From positions 166,687 to 230,686 of the forward strand of contig VZTG01008989.1 in assembly GCA_013397845.1 (NCBI GenBank): 64,000 bases of DNA, given 5' to 3'. This DNA comes from Melanocharis versteri (taxonomy: Eukaryota; Chordata; Aves; Passeriformes; Melanocharitidae). Below the pieces are notes generated by a model that was given only the letters and a program-made list of their open reading frames with translations, had not been told where the DNA came from and did not search any database. Both the position numbers and the translations under genes were made by a program. Positions 26,760 through 39,358 of this stretch are shown here, in pieces (the first letter of the stretch is position 1; each line of letters begins with the position of its first letter).

Positions 26760-27557
26760 GAAGTACATTAAATAGTATTTATTGAGTTTGCAATTTCAGG
26801 GGCAAAGCTATAATCTCAGTCCCAGCTAATCACACACTGTGGCACATCGCCCTCATGTTCTTTCATCCATTCAACAAATGAACAATAACATGGAACATCA
26901 TAAAGAAGGGGGTTGAAAAACCAACCCTATACTGTTTTGAAAAAAAGGAAGCAAACTGAAGTCTTGTTCTCATTCACAAATACACTTGCCTTCTTGATTA
27001 AACATACTATGTTTTTATGGAAGAACAGACTCATCCTCCCAATGTTAGGGAGAAGGTATGGGATGGTTGATCTGAAATAAAGTAAAACTATGTAGAACAC
27101 AGAGCTTTTCCATATGACCACAATAACAGCTAGATGGTTAATACAGACTTCAGACTGCAAAGAATTCCTCACAAGAGGGAAGTATACTTTCTTCTTAGCA
27201 AGTCTTTGTATCTGGACTGATTCTGTGGGTGCATATGGTTAAAAAACCACCAAGGGCCTGCCTATAAAATCTTACGGCAGAGGCTGTTTTCATATTCACC
27301 ATGCTGACCCTTCTGGATAATTAAAAAGTCATGACATAATATACAAAGAGATTCATATTTACAGAATAAATGGCAAAGAGGGAATTAGATACAGTGACAT
27401 TTATGTCCAGGCATTAACAAATGAGATCCCTTGTGTAGACTCAGGGATTATTCACAGCTCCTTTAAGAAAGTCCTTTCCTCTGCAAATGAGTCCTCTTGT
27501 TTTGCAAGTGAGAGCCAGCAGGATGTCTCACTGTAAGAAATAGATGCTTGCTCCCCC
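26760..27557 (-). other. DACT2: Predicted DACT2 3' untranslated region
   Basis: This stretch runs from the TAA stop (27560-27558) to the first good AATAAA on the minus strand and contains no recognisable repeat. The length, about 0.8 kb, is reasonable for a vertebrate gene. Further polyadenylation sites downstream cannot be excluded; transcript data would settle the end. Confidence 0.4.
26778..26783 (-). terminator. DACT2: Predicted DACT2 polyadenylation signal AATAAA
   Basis: A perfect AATAAA on the minus strand about 775 bases after the stop codon. A T/G-richer stretch (GCTTGTCTGACTTTGATGTC) begins about 30 bases downstream, as expected for a cleavage site. I chose it as the first canonical hexamer I noticed below the stop. 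Confidence 0.4.
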
Positions 27558-29356
27558 TTAAACCATGGTCATGACCTTCAGAGAGGCAGGTTGGAACCTC
27601 CTTATCTTCTTCTTTAGTGCCTTTGAAGCTTTGATGCGACAGATTTTGGGCACTGGAGGAATAGGCTTGGAAGAGGCCTGGACAGTCATGGATTGTCTGA
27701 CTGAAACTTCAGGCCAAATCAGCTCACTTTCATCGCCCTCATCATAGTCAAGGGCAAGGCTGCTACTGTTACTGCTGCCATCTGAATCACTTTCACTGGA
27801 TTCACTGTCCCCAAACCGGTTGGTTGTGAAATCGCTGACCTCCCCTTCGCTGGTCTCTGCGATGGTGGAGTGAAAGAGGGAAGCGCACTCTGCCGAGTAC
27901 TCGGAGTGGTCTGACTCGCTTTTGGCACAATCTCCGTGGCGCTGACCCTTGGAGCGAGCCCTCGTGCTGGCAGTGTGCAGGACGCCGGCTCTCCTTGCTG
28001 GCTGCCTCGGCGCTCCCAGGCCAAAGCTGTGAGACAGGCTGGCCGGGTGGGCCTTGGCAGAGATCTCCACGGTGGACTGCCACTTGCGCTGCTTCTTCCT
28101 GTCGGCTGCGTCTACGCAAGCTGCTTCGAGGGAATACAGTGCATTGGCAGAGGCTCCGTAGAGCTCTGGCCTGGATGGCACAGTGGGGAGGCTGACCTGC
28201 ACCGGGAACAGACTCGACTCTGAGCATGATCTGCCAGCCATGTCACCAGAATACGAAGGTCTCCGCACGAGGCTCTTCATTCCTTGTGGTCTTTGGAGCT
28301 GATTCCACTCAGCAGGCAGCTTGGCGGCCCCATGAGACCCTCTCACCTTCTCCAGGCAGAAGCCTTGCTTCCCAGGCCGAACTACTTTTTCGCTGTTCCG
28401 CCTCTTTATCTTCACTGCCTTTGTTTTGGAGCTGGCAAACTTTACCCGGACTTGATGGGATTCTGCAGGGACAAACTGAGCATGAACAAACTCAGCTCGT
28501 GCCACTCGTTCATGACCCCCAGCGTAAGCCAATTTGGCATTGCCGCACCTTTTGATGGGCATTTTTTTGGGTGGGACGGCTTTAGCATTCCAGGTGTCTG
28601 GGCTGGAGTCCTCTTGACACAGCTGTGAGTAGGACAAACTGCGCTCCATGCTGCTCTCTATTGCTTCTGCCAGAGGAGAGCCCCTTGCTGCTGACTTGGC
28701 AAGATAACAACTATTCACAGCTGATGGCTCTGAGTCAGGCCCACTGGATGACTGCTCTTCATTCATACAGCTCATGATCTCCTGCTGCTTGGCACATTCC
28801 CCCTCTGGCACCTCTCTTGACAGCTTCCCTTCAGCTTTGTTACTTTCCAGAGAACTCGTCTGTTTTTCCAGCTGGCTACTGCTGCTGTTAATTTTCACTC
28901 CACCGGTGCTGGGGGTTATAATGAGTCTCTGGTGCATTGCGGCTGGCTGGCTCTTTGGTGAAACCCACTCGCTGGCCTCAGCCCGACTGCTCCCTTTGCA
29001 TCTCGTCAGCTGCAGTAATTTATTGATGTAACCCCCTGGCTTGGCCTCAGTGCTTGGCCTAGTCTTAATCAAGCTGGGACCTGTCGTAATAGGCATAGGT
29101 TTGCTGGGAGGAGCTTGGAAGTCTGATTCTGGGGATGTTCCCACCAGGGAGAAAAGGGGACTTTGTAAAGCCACTGCATGGAGGGGGCTTGGGTAAGGAT
29201 ACACATCAATGCCATTCTTGGAGACCAAGTCGTTCTGGAATTTGGGGTCCACGCTGAGCAAGTGCATGTCTCCATTGTGGCACAGAGGCAACATGGATTT
29301 GGGATCCATCTCTTTCTGAAATCTAGCGTCCGCTGGAATGAGTCTTTCCAAGTCAC
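27558..29356 (-). CDS. DACT2: DACT2 exon 4 (large terminal coding exon)
   Basis: This 1799-nt uninterrupted exon encodes residues 181-779 and the TAA stop. It opens GDLERLIPADARFQ after the acceptor CACCATATAG. An open frame extends 25 bases (with an in-frame ATG) into the intron, but that ATG is not the start: the AG|GTGAC acceptor and continuity with exon 3 decide it. It contains YPSPLHAVALQSPLF, the basic KIKRRN region, GRSCSES, RKWQSTVEIS, SEYSAECASLFHSTIAETSE, an acidic/serine stretch and KKKIRRFQ before the terminal MTMV. Confidence 0.97.
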
Positions 29357-32300
29357 CTATATGGTGGATGAAAATAAACAACCTAATTAAATCACAGACA
29401 ATTACTTTAAACCTGGTTCATGCTAGAAGGGCTATATCAGAGAGACATGATAGCTTTCACTAAAGTCAGTAGCATGGATAAGGAAAGTAATTTCAGTCTT
29501 CCCAAGGTCACTGAATTACTTTAAAGCTTTTATCACCTAAGCATAACAGAGTTTAGAGTGCCTTTTAATGCCAATAATAAAACTCTTACCTTTGCAGGAA
29601 ATTTAAACTGTGCTACTTGGATGAAAGTAAATCTGTGCATATATAAAAATGTTCTAAAATGCCACAGACCAGCAGGAACCCAACTAGACAAAAACAAGGG
29701 ATTATTTTTATTTCTTACCAGGGAAGCCATAGAAAAATGAACTGAAGAATCTTTATTTTCACAGAGGAAAAAATCTAAGGCTAACTACTCAGGCAAGTGG
29801 GAAGTGCAGTCCCTGAAGATGACATTTATTGACACCAATTCAGACCTCTTCAATTTTGGAGTGCTGTCAAGTTTGCTGTAATCTACTCTTGACTGCAGCA
29901 CCCTCCTCCTAGAGGCATCTCCTTGTGCACAGAGAGGAGAGGCTGCGTTCTTGTGTGAAGAAAGGTTGTTCCATCCAGATATGTCATTCAATAGAGCACT
30001 ACAGTGCTGTGTTATCTCTGGGACCAAGAATACTGAACCAGTCAGCTTGGATTTCTCTGTATTACAATGCAGACTTCAATGCCAATAAATCCTCAGCTAA
30101 CCAATTTCCTGGGTGCTTCATGCTACCATGAAACTCAACCATCACATTCAACCACATCATTCACAAACTGTGTGAATAGTCACATGATGACTATCTATGT
30201 CCTGTGACAGGAAGCTTTTAAAAGACTCCAAAATTTTGGGGCGGTCTGCAGTGTCCTACCTATGCACAGACCTGCCAGAGCAAAGGTCAGGATGATGATG
30301 TATCTAACAACCTAATTTCATAATGAAAATTCTTTAGGAAATCGTTGGCAATGTGTAATGCTGCACTCCTTTGCAAACAAATCAGGAAGGAGCCAGAAGC
30401 ATGCTGTGCTTGCAGCGTCTCAGCAAGCTTTCTGCTTGCCACTGAAAGAAAAGGCAATTGGTCTATACTTGCCGTTTCCTCTAAGGAGAGGAAAAGAAAA
30501 ATTTCTTCTCCTCTCCAAATGATGATTTTCTGAAGTAAAATCTGGCTTCACTTCCTGCAATGTGGTCAATTTTGTAAGAATTGTTTCTTCAAGACTACAC
30601 CCACTACTACCCCACTACTTTTGTTTCTCATTGTGAGGGAAGAGGTTGTAGCCAGGAAGAAGGGCTGAAGGAGGTCTGTAGTCTCTCTCCCACACCCCTG
30701 CTCAGTATCAGCTATCCCCTATTTTGCTATCCTATCTCTATATCCAAAAAACCATAAAGCCCCTGGAGTCTCAGCAACCAATGTTTCAAGGCAGAAAAGC
30801 TTCTGAGAGAGCAAAATATCTGCAATCTGAACATGGAAGCCATGGGTCATTGAGCTCAGCTTCATCCCCAGCCTTTGACAAACCTTGAGAAGACTTTGCT
30901 TTTATGCTATAATTACTGCCACCTCTTCAGGTGTGTCTACACACCGTAGTATAGAATAGCTGGTCTTTGTTTCTCTTCCAAGCAAGCCAGAGGTGAGTTA
31001 GCTGAGGTCAAGCAGCTGTGGGAATGATTCCAGGGTGGCACAGTACTTGAAATTATGTTCCCCCTAGCTTCCCTGTTTCTATAACAGAACTGCTGCACAT
31101 CTCGCTGGATCACTCTAAGAATTGTACTAACACCAGACTGCCCTGAGGCCGTGGAAGAACCCATGATAAGAAGTGATATGATGTCTCTTTACAGATGGTA
31201 AACAGGAGATTTGGAATATTAATAGACTTGTCCATTTTGTTGAACGTATGATGCAAATTCATGGCTGATCCACTTTTAGACTCATGACTGCTTCCTAGAT
31301 AGTCAATTAACTTTTGGCATTTGTTGTCCCTAACTGTACATAATAAATTATGAAAAAGAGTCATTGTATGAGTCAACATTAATTTGTGAAAATAGGGAAT
31401 TTTGAGTTTATTTGAAATCTTTCATACATCCCTGCACTTTCACACAAGGTATTTCAAATACTAAGAGTTTTCTGATTTCACATACAGGTCATTTAAAAAA
31501 AAGTATCTCAATATTCTTTGCAATTTTATCTCATACACTAGAGTATTTTTCCATTTCTAAATATATAGGTCCTCATATTTGTTATTGTTTCATCCACATA
31601 TTTTTTATTGATTCATTCTAATATTTGTTACTGTTTAAAAGTATCAGGAGTATGGAGACAAGGGGAAGTTGGACAGTAAATGGTTTGGCTCTGTGGTTTC
31701 GATCCACTCTCACTCTGTGTATTGAAAATAAGAACTATATACTGATTACACATGGCTAAACAAGGTCCTGAAAGTAATAACCAGGAATCTCCCTTCTCTT
31801 GAATGAAGTATCCAGTTCTGCCATCAATTACCTGTGGAAACTGGCCTTGGTCTGGACCTCGCAGGAGTCCCAGACACATCTCTGCTAGCTGCAATCCGAC
31901 ATCCATTGCTGACATAGGTTCCCTGCTGCTGGAAGCTGGTGGTGTGCACAGTAGTTTCATCTGCAGACTTGGGTCGGTAATCAAACACACTGAGCCTCGC
32001 TTTAGGGTGTTGAGAGCTGGGCAAGAGACTGGTGTGGGAGGAGGAGATGGACTCACTGTACACAGAGGTGCAAGAATTGGAGAGTGAGCAAGAACCACCG
32101 TCGCTCAGGTCATAGAATCCTGTGGAGTCAAAATAAATAGGGTATTTCATATTTACAGCAACTAAACATGTTCTGTAGAAGAAGAGTGCAGAGAATAAAA
32201 TAAATCTTCATTTGCTATGTGCCACAAGCCTAAATTTATGACCCTTTATTAAGGTAACATTAGCAGAGGTATACTCTAATTCAACCAACCTTTATTGGGC

Positions 32301-35300
32301 TTCTGCATATTTACTTAGGCCCTGAGCCAGCTTGGCACACACATGTCTGCTTAGTTCTGAGGGTGGGATGGGATGAAGTGCAACACCATCATGCCCAGTT
32401 CTTCACTGGAAAATGTCTTTGGGGACTATGATGCAACTGGTGTAAGACAGAGACCTCTGACACTGTTGTAAATTGTGCTGGGGCGTACCAGCACGGATTG
32501 GATGAGCAGATTGGATTGGATAGAGTAAAACTAGCCTGTGATCAGAGCTGCCAAGTCTATGATAGCTGGAATGCCTAAGGGCAGAGAATGGAGACTATCT
32601 TCTCTCTCCAGGTCTTGAGATCATTTCCAATTAATTACGGAAGCATTAAAAAAGCCTTTGTATAAATTCAAGGCAAGAAATTTTATTATTCCTTCTATAA
32701 CAGAGAAGGAATATTTTCTTTTGAAATGCATGTGCATAAGCGCACAACTCCTGAGCTTAAACACACAACAGAAACTTGCACTTTTTATATGCAGTCTAAG
32801 TACCAGGCTGCAAATCCATATGCTGTATTAAAAAAAAAAAATAATTTCCTTGTCTCATTGAAGACTTGAGGCTTTGCAAAAATTCTGTTTAAAAGAACTA
32901 CTTTCATTGTCTCTGACTAGATAACAGAAACCGGTTTTAACAGACATCCTAGCTATAAAAGTCTGCAGTACAGCTCTCTCTATGAATCAGACTAGAAACC
33001 TGATACCCAGCATCTTTCTGTCCATGAGAGCTTTACTCTGTTGGGATAGTTTTTTTCAGTGTGTTTTAATACTGTTGTTTTGCTTCCTCATAAATTCATT
33101 TGACTGGAGCATTGCAACAGTGATTTTCAAAGCCCTAGTGAGGTTCAGAACCCTTCCCGGATTTAAGCAGAGCATTTATATTGATGTTGGTCTCCTTCAC
33201 TTCTTTTAAGTACTCCAGCCATTTTACCAATGGTCATTCTACACTGCACAAGGTAATTAATAAGTAAATCTGTCTCCTTCTCCTTCCATGTGTGGCTCCA
33301 AGGTTCATTAAAAAAAAATTAAAAATCCAGAAAGAATACTGCTTGAGTGAGTGAGCACTTTCCAACTAAATCAACTTTGCAGGAAAATTCCTAGCATCTC
33401 TGTGAGCCCACTCTGTGCCAGATGACTATTATCCACCTCAGCCATGGGGCACTGTTTCTGACCAAATAATACAGAGAGTTTTGCTTAGCAGTTGACAGTC
33501 TTCAGTTCTTCTAGCACCACACCCCTGGGAATAAATAGCCAAGTGCACATTACCTGAGCTGGGCCGGCTGTCACTATCCAAGTATTCACTGGAGGTCTTA
33601 CTGACGTCCAATTTCAGCTCACTAATTCTCTGGTCTAGTTGATCCAGGTGGCTTTTCAAGCCGACATCCTGTCTCCTCAAACGAGACTAAATCAAGGGAA
33701 GAGGGAGGAAATGAAGAATAATCACAGTTAGAATCTCAGCAGCAATGCATGAATTCAGGCCACCTGTTCCAGCAAGATTCTATTCTCACGAAGCGTTTTC
33801 CTTAGCTAGGGGCTGCTGCAGTTGGCTCCCTGTAATGAGACTGACCTAATGGACCAGGACTAAACATTTTGTTTCTTAGTATATATTGTCTTCTGCCCAG
33901 CTAAATGTGTTCTCAAAACTCACTCTGAAGACACTTATTTTAACTGTTGGCTTTTTTGTTACACCCATGGCAGGAACTGTATCTCTAAATAGGACAGAAG
34001 TCTTCGAATTAATTAACATATTCTTATTGCACCGCACTTTGCCATACACTGCCTCTGAGCAGAGGAGGAGATAAACTTTATGGATTGTCTGCATGAACTC
34101 TTAAGATCTGCCAGATGAAAGGAAATCACTGTGGTCGAGGTATCTCGTTGCCATACCAAGCACAGGCAGCATACCCATTCCAGTAAAACCCCTGGCTTTG
34201 ATGACATGTCTTTACAGTTGAAAGGATACACTGCAAGAATTGTGACATCTATTTTACCACAAGTTTTCCTTGCTTGTCTTGTGGCCAGTTAATTCCATGC
34301 ATTTCCTGCAAGGAGGAGGCATTCAAATATGGGGAAGAAACTACTGTATTTAAAATAAATGGTGCCTCAAGCTTGTGAATAACCCTTCAGAAACCATCAA
34401 CTAGATCTGTTGCCTACTGCAATCAGTGACCAGGCTGATCTGAGGTAACAGCTCCTGCAGTTGCTCCCCCAGTACTTATGCCGTCAGCTTGGCAAGGCAG
34501 ATGGCCAGGCGTGAGGTACCAGCCAAAGAACCACAGTTGGTTTCTGTCACAAACTTCTCACGTGGCACTTGGCAAATTATCTAAAGGCCAGCCACCATTG
34601 AGGCAGCTTCTAATTATATCACACCTCACCATCCATCCTACAGTACTTTACAGAAAGGTGGTCTCTTGAAGTTGTTTGTAAAGTTGTGCTCAAGGCCCTC
34701 AGGGGGTGGGTTTGCACACAGTAATGGTAAGAAAAACATTAAGATTCTTCTTTATGCGTACATTTCATATTTAAAAACGCAAGCGGCAGTTCTAGAAGCA
34801 CTTCCAACCTCAAATATACGAAAATAAAAAATCTAGGTCCCTTGAACCAATTAAAGTATCTTAAAAATTAAATAATTTGCAGAAAATCAAGATCAGTATG
34901 TACACATTTTTCCTCCTTCCTTTTGTATGAATTATTCAGCTTTTAACATTTGCATAGGTTTCTCCATAGCTATAAATACTAAAAGAAAAGAAAGCAAAGA
35001 TCCTAAGGTAATCAGTAAATTATTAGAAATTTTAAGAAAAAAAATACAGATGCCCTGAGTTTCACAAGAAAAACTCTTGGGTCTGGTGATGCTGCTGAGA
35101 AAAAAAAATATATATATTTTTAGCATGCTTTTAAAGAGGACTGGAGGAACATATAAGACACAAGAAATAAAGCCCCTTTTTGTTAGAGTCAGACATCTAG
35201 AAAGGTTTAAACTCAAGAGGCTCATTACTGCTTCCTAGGAAAATCCATAGTGGTTTACCCTCTTCCTGTTTCACATAAAAAAAAAGAAGATGATAACTGG

Positions 35301-38300
35301 ATAATAAAGGAGATTTTCTATTCCATCTGAATGATGAAATGTACGACCTCCTCAGTACTTCTTTATTTCGTGGTAAAAAAGCAAAACCATGCCATGCCTT
35401 CTTCAATCCCAGCTACTCAGGAAATCACAAAGTTTTGTTTTCATGGCTGGAATTAATTGCTTAATGATTAATGTTTTGCCAGCCAATCCCTCAGTCTGTG
35501 GTTTCTGATTAATGACAGAGAGGCCACAAGGCTCTCAGGTATTCAAACATTATTTATTATACCTCCAGGTTCTGTCTGCGCTTTCACAGCATTTTAACCA
35601 ACACATGATTTACATCATCGTTTTTAACCCTTTTATGGTGCCTCACACCATTGGGTTTTCATGTTTCCAGCTGCCGCCATAGCTTTGATCTTTCAGTTAA
35701 CTACTTCTGCACTCTAAGAAGAGAGGCATTCCTCAAACCATTTGGATAAGAATGACTTTTCCGGTGTGTTTGTTTCAAGCTGTAATTGCTCCAATACCCA
35801 CGCTAGGCAGCACTCAAAACAGTAAACCCTAAACACACTCTTTCTCAATTCACAACATGAATTTTACACGCAAAACCTTGCAGGTAAAACCATTCTCACT
35901 GGGCAATGCAGCTGTGAAGACTTCTGGACAGTGCACAGTGTGGGACCAAACTTTCCCTATCCACTTGTACTATCAATGGACTACAGTTCTGGGGAGGCAA
36001 ATCTGGGATATCATCATACCACCCATTTTTCAGAAGGAAGAACACTCTCTGAAAAGCAGGTTCCTTTACACCAACACAAGTTGGCACCCCAAATCAAGAC
36101 ACCAAAACCCACTGCTCATATTTGACTATTCTTCTCAACTATTAATCTCTTCAGTCAAAGGGGGGGGTGTTGACATTTCTTGGTTGTACATTAGCATCCT
36201 ATAATTCTATTAATCTGACTTCATTCTGGAATGCACAAAACAGCATTCTTTTCTAGCCTTGCCCATCTAAAAATTAGTCACTTATGGGTCCTTTTTGTAA
36301 CTGATGGTGCAAAGCAGCCAGTTTTGGAGGAAAATTACTATTGTCTACCCCAGACACTTGTAATAGAGCAAAGTGAATTCTTTCTGGAAGGACCTTTCTC
36401 TCAGCTGACAAAATTCAGTTTATTTAAAAAAAAAAAATCCCTGGTTTAAAAGATGTTTTCTTTTATTTAAAATTATCTAAAGGGGAAAAAAATCTGTGTA
36501 AAATGCAGGGTACCAAGTGTTTGCTTTTTTCTCTTCAGTATAATATGTCCCTTCTCAGATTTTTATAACATCATAAACCACCTGAAAGCTTGCAAAACAA
36601 AATCAGCAGATTCAAATCTAATAAAATAAGGTTTATAAATACGTCCTCTGAGGAAAGAGCTGAGAAAATATTGGATGTTGCAGCCTTTGATATCCACCTA
36701 CACTGACAGCAATCATAGATTTCTTTCTTTACATTAGCCTGAATTTGCATCTCTTCTTTTTCCTCTATGTCACCATGATACAGTTTGGCTAAGAGAAGTT
36801 TAGCACCTTCAGGATCTCTGATGGTGGGTGGCATCACTTAACTCTGCTCCTCTTCTGCTACAGAATTGACCCCGCCTGCTCTGTAGTAATTTGCAGTAGC
36901 CAGAAAAGACCCCGGCCACCAAAAAGAGCCACTGGTTAGGGCAAAAAAGGGCATGACTGCTATGGGTAGCAGACTGCCTACAGCAGAGTAATAGAAAGGC
37001 CACCTGATCACTGTCTCTGGTAAATGCTGTTGGGGAAGAGACTGAGATTCTGGAATGACATCCACACGTGGTGCCTACGGCATTTGACGGCTCTGCTCTA
37101 TTATTCCCACATGTCAGACTCAAATCCTTAAGCGTTCTGCCTCTGCTCTTCTGTTTCTCACCCTACCATTATAGGAGAAGCCTGGCTTGATTTTTTATCT
37201 GCCTTGTTTCCATTGCTAAGATGCCTTGAGCCACCTTCAGCTGACAGGGCTTTCTCATTTTATGTTGCGAGGACCAAACTTTCTATGAATTAAACTGTGA
37301 CCATGCTAAAGCTCAGGGCTACAGTCCTCCTTGAAATCTGGAGCAAGGTGCACTGCAAGGCAAAGTTACATTTACATTGTTAATGAGTTTCTCAATCTGA
37401 AAGCTTATAGAGCAGCAATTGCATACTCCACCATCCATGGGCCAACAACAACATTGATGAAGACGTAACACTCCTTGAGCAATGCTGTGCTTTGCATTTT
37501 CTGTTGTTTTCAGTTTTAACTTCATTTCCTGCAATCATGAACAGAACTTTCATGGGTTTTAAGTGCAATACACTGCTCATGAGTCACTGGGAAAGTTTTC
37601 AGCCTGTGGTCCCTGAGATCCTAGATCTGTGAACTATTTCTAACAGGACTCTGAAAAGCCTGTTTTCAACTGGGTTTACTTTGCTATTAAGGAGCTTTGA
37701 GGTATGCACCTCTACTCAGATATACATCTGCAATTTGCAGGGGGAAAAAAACCAATAAAGGTACCAGGAGGCCTGAACAGTACAGTCTGAAAAGCCTCCA
37801 GCAGCCATGAGTCAATCAGAAGAGCTCTATATCACTAAGCATTCACACAACTGTATTTTTGCTGAAGAACCTGTACCTGGATTTATGCAGTTCTGAGTCA
37901 TTCTTCTCAAGCTTTATGAACATTTCCCTCCCAGGCATCCCAAGAGACATGTTTCCTATAATTGCACTGGCACCTACTGGCGAAATCCGTCCCCCTCTGG
38001 AGGTGTGCAGAGTTATTCTTGAGTCCACTCAACTCCCGCATTTCTAAAGGGCAGCAATTAAAGGCCTTTTTTTCCTTCCATTTTAATAGCTACTTTCTCC
38101 CACGTTCTTGGAAAGCCTTGTAAGGTGCAAGTAAAGTCCTGACAAATTAATCTTCTATTTTAATATTTTATTTGAAAAATAGTAAGACAAATAAGTAATT
38201 AAAGCACAACAGCTGACAGGAAAAAATACAGTCGCTATGATCAGAGCTCATTGTGTGATTCTGTTATCCCACTGGCCCCAAACAGGCAATAAATGCCTTC

Positions 38301-39358
38301 AATCCTTTTGTTTAATTAAAAAAAAAAAAAAAAAGTAGAGCCATTACTTAAGATTATCAATGACGGGTAATCAAGTGGTTGGCTGTCCACTTGTCTTGTA
38401 CTTTGTTGATTTAACCAAGATACGCCCGCTGCTGAGTTTTCACACAGCGGTGGCTAGGTTTCCCTGAAGGTTAAAGCCCATTTTACCCTGAGATGCTGCC
38501 TGAGAAAGCTGCCTACGGGGAGCGAATAACCGCGCTGTTTTCACACCTGACTGATAACTGATGGCCAAGACTTGCACCACTACAGCGAGGGAAAGGACTC
38601 TGAATTAAGTCTGAGTTTACTGAAGTGTGTAATTGCCTATAGTAGAGATTAAAGCCCTTTACCCTTTGATTGTTGTCTCACCTATGAAACTCGTTTGAGC
38701 TACAAGTCAGAATTTTTTTTTTCCAGTTTCAAAAAAACCCCTGTGTAAGTGGCCGGTGAAGCACTTCAAATACAAGGTCTGGCATTCAGTTATTCTTCCC
38801 TTTTGATCACGCAATCCGTGGAAAGAACAAAGTACTCCGGTCCCACGAAGCGTTTCCTGGCAGATCGACTCCCAGGGGCGCACAGCCGCGCGGGCACACA
38901 TCGGTGCGCGCACGCAGGCGGAGGCGCAGAGGTGTGCGCGCACACGCCCACCCAACCCCCCGAGCGCTCATGCAGGTGTACCTCAGCCCGCGCGTCTCTC
39001 CATCTCCTATGCACACGGCTGAGAGCCGAGCGCCGTGTTACTCGAGTTAATCATCGCCTACTCCTCGGCTCCGATGAATGAGCGGCGCCGGGTTAACAAC
39101 TTCTCGCCAGCGCTCCCGCTGGCACGGCGCCCGCCAGCGGCACTGCCCGCTCCGGGCCGCGCAGGNTTCCCTCCGCCCGCGCTCGGCACCGCGGCTGGGC
39201 TCACGGAGCCGGGAAGCCGTCCCGTGCCGTCCCTTACCAGCTGCTCCTTCAGGGCGGAGAGGGTGGCCTCCAGCCGGTGCTCCTTGCTGTGGGCGGACAG
39301 GGGCTGCTGGTCTCCGCCCGCCGCCGGCCGCTGCGGCATGGCCAGGGCGGCCCGCACC
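27558..39358 (-). CDS. DACT2: DACT2, dishevelled-binding antagonist of beta-catenin 2 (four exons, N-terminus in gap)
   Basis: Joined exons are 39358-39238, 33686-33554, 32119-31832 and 29356-27558, giving 779 visible residues. In visible numbering, a leucine-zipper-like coiled coil runs from about 27 to 71. The family block DSDSRPSSGFY crosses the exon 2/3 junction. YPSPLHAVALQSPLF lies at 235-249, a basic stretch KIKRRN near 495, RKWQSTVEIS at 604-613, a Ser/Asp/Glu-rich segment at about 697-723, and the PDZ-ligand tail MTMV at 776-779. Family knowledge: Dapper proteins bind Dishevelled through the tail, homo-oligomerise through the zipper, and tune Wnt and Nodal/TGF-beta signalling in cytoplasm and nucleus. 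DACT2 is preferred over DACT1 because of the MTMV tail (DACT1 ends MTTV), RWQSTVEIS-type motif and RPVSTGDL junction. All introns are GT-AG and in phase, with no frameshift. The initiator ATG is missing in the N run; human DACT2 is about 774 residues. Confidence 0.96.
29357..31831 (-). other. DACT2: DACT2 intron 3
   Basis: A 2475-base GT-AG intron between exons 3 and 4, phase 1. No recognisable transposable element, RNA gene or nested coding sequence was seen. The short open frames inside look like chance. Confidence 0.9.
31832..32119 (-). CDS. DACT2: DACT2 exon 3
   Basis: This 288-nt exon begins with the remainder of the split glycine, then FYDLSDGGSCSLSNSCTSVY, and ends RPRPVSTG. It is serine-rich, and the FYDLSDG start is a strong Dapper-family signature. 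The acceptor is GACTCCACAG (AG at 32121-32120) and the donor is CACAG|GTAATT (GT at 31831-31830). The exon is symmetric (1-1 phase), so skipping it would keep the frame. Confidence 0.95.
32120..33553 (-). other. DACT2: DACT2 intron 2
   Basis: A 1434-base GT-AG intron between exons 2 and 3, phase 1. It holds a short A run near 32830 and nothing else that can be named. Confidence 0.9.
33554..33686 (-). CDS. DACT2: DACT2 exon 2
   Basis: This 133-nt exon encodes SRLRRQDVGLKSHLDQLDQ, then RISELKLDVSKTSSEYLDSD and SRPSS, and ends on the first base of a glycine codon. It carries the second half of the leucine zipper, with hydrophobic heptad positions through ISELKLDV. The acceptor is TTGATTTAG with AG at 33688-33687; the donor is CTCAG|GTAATG with GT at 33553-33552. 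The phase matches exon 1 (0) and exon 3 (1). Confidence 0.95.
35440..35700. promoter_or_regulatory. Candidate intronic enhancer in DACT2 intron 1
   Basis: The block contains clustered homeodomain-type cores (AATTAATTGCTTAATGATTA and TGATTAATGACA), a GCCAGCCAATC box, repeated ATTTATTAT, and a TCF/LEF-like CTTTGATCTTTCAG. It has complex, non-repetitive sequence without coding potential, the usual look of a conserved non-coding element. Function is inference; conservation was not tested. Confidence 0.25.
38318..38334 (+). repeat. Poly(A) run of 17 bases
   Basis: Seventeen A residues following TTTAATT within DACT2 intron 1. Simple homopolymer. Confidence 0.85.
38541..38548. promoter_or_regulatory. 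T-box half-site near the DACT2 promoter
   Basis: TCACACCT (AGGTGTGA on the minus strand) is an exact T-box half-site, about 700 bases inside intron 1 from the exon 1 donor. DACT2 acts in mesoderm-related tissues where T-box factors operate, which makes the site plausible, but a single 8-mer is weak evidence. Confidence 0.2.
39238..39358 (-). CDS. DACT2: DACT2 exon 1, 3' part
   Basis: The last 121 coding bases of exon 1 survive beside the gap: 40 full codons plus one base of a split codon at the gap edge. Translation ends HRLEATLSALKEQL, the first half of the zipper. The donor is CAGCTG|GTAAGG with GT at 39237-39236, phase 0. The first visible residues, RAALAM, match the family's 'RGALAL' region, which lies about 43 residues after the human start. 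The start codon therefore probably sits in the 151-base gap. No ATG occurs on the minus strand between 39510 and about 39820. Confidence 0.9.

Larger units (their letters stand above)
33687..39237 (-). other. DACT2: DACT2 intron 1
   Basis: A 5551-base GT-AG intron in phase 0. Its 5' end lies in the CpG island and includes one undetermined base at 39166. The interior is AT-rich and unusually free of recognisable repeats. Two blocks (35440-35700 and 38330-38700) are dense in homeodomain-, TCF/LEF- and T-box-like motifs and are candidate enhancers. Confidence 0.9.

Noticed and set aside
29357..29381. ATG-started extension of DACT2 exon 4 into the intron
   Set aside because: The acceptor CACCATATAG with AG at 29358-29357 and the phase match to exon 3 show that these 25 bases are intronic.
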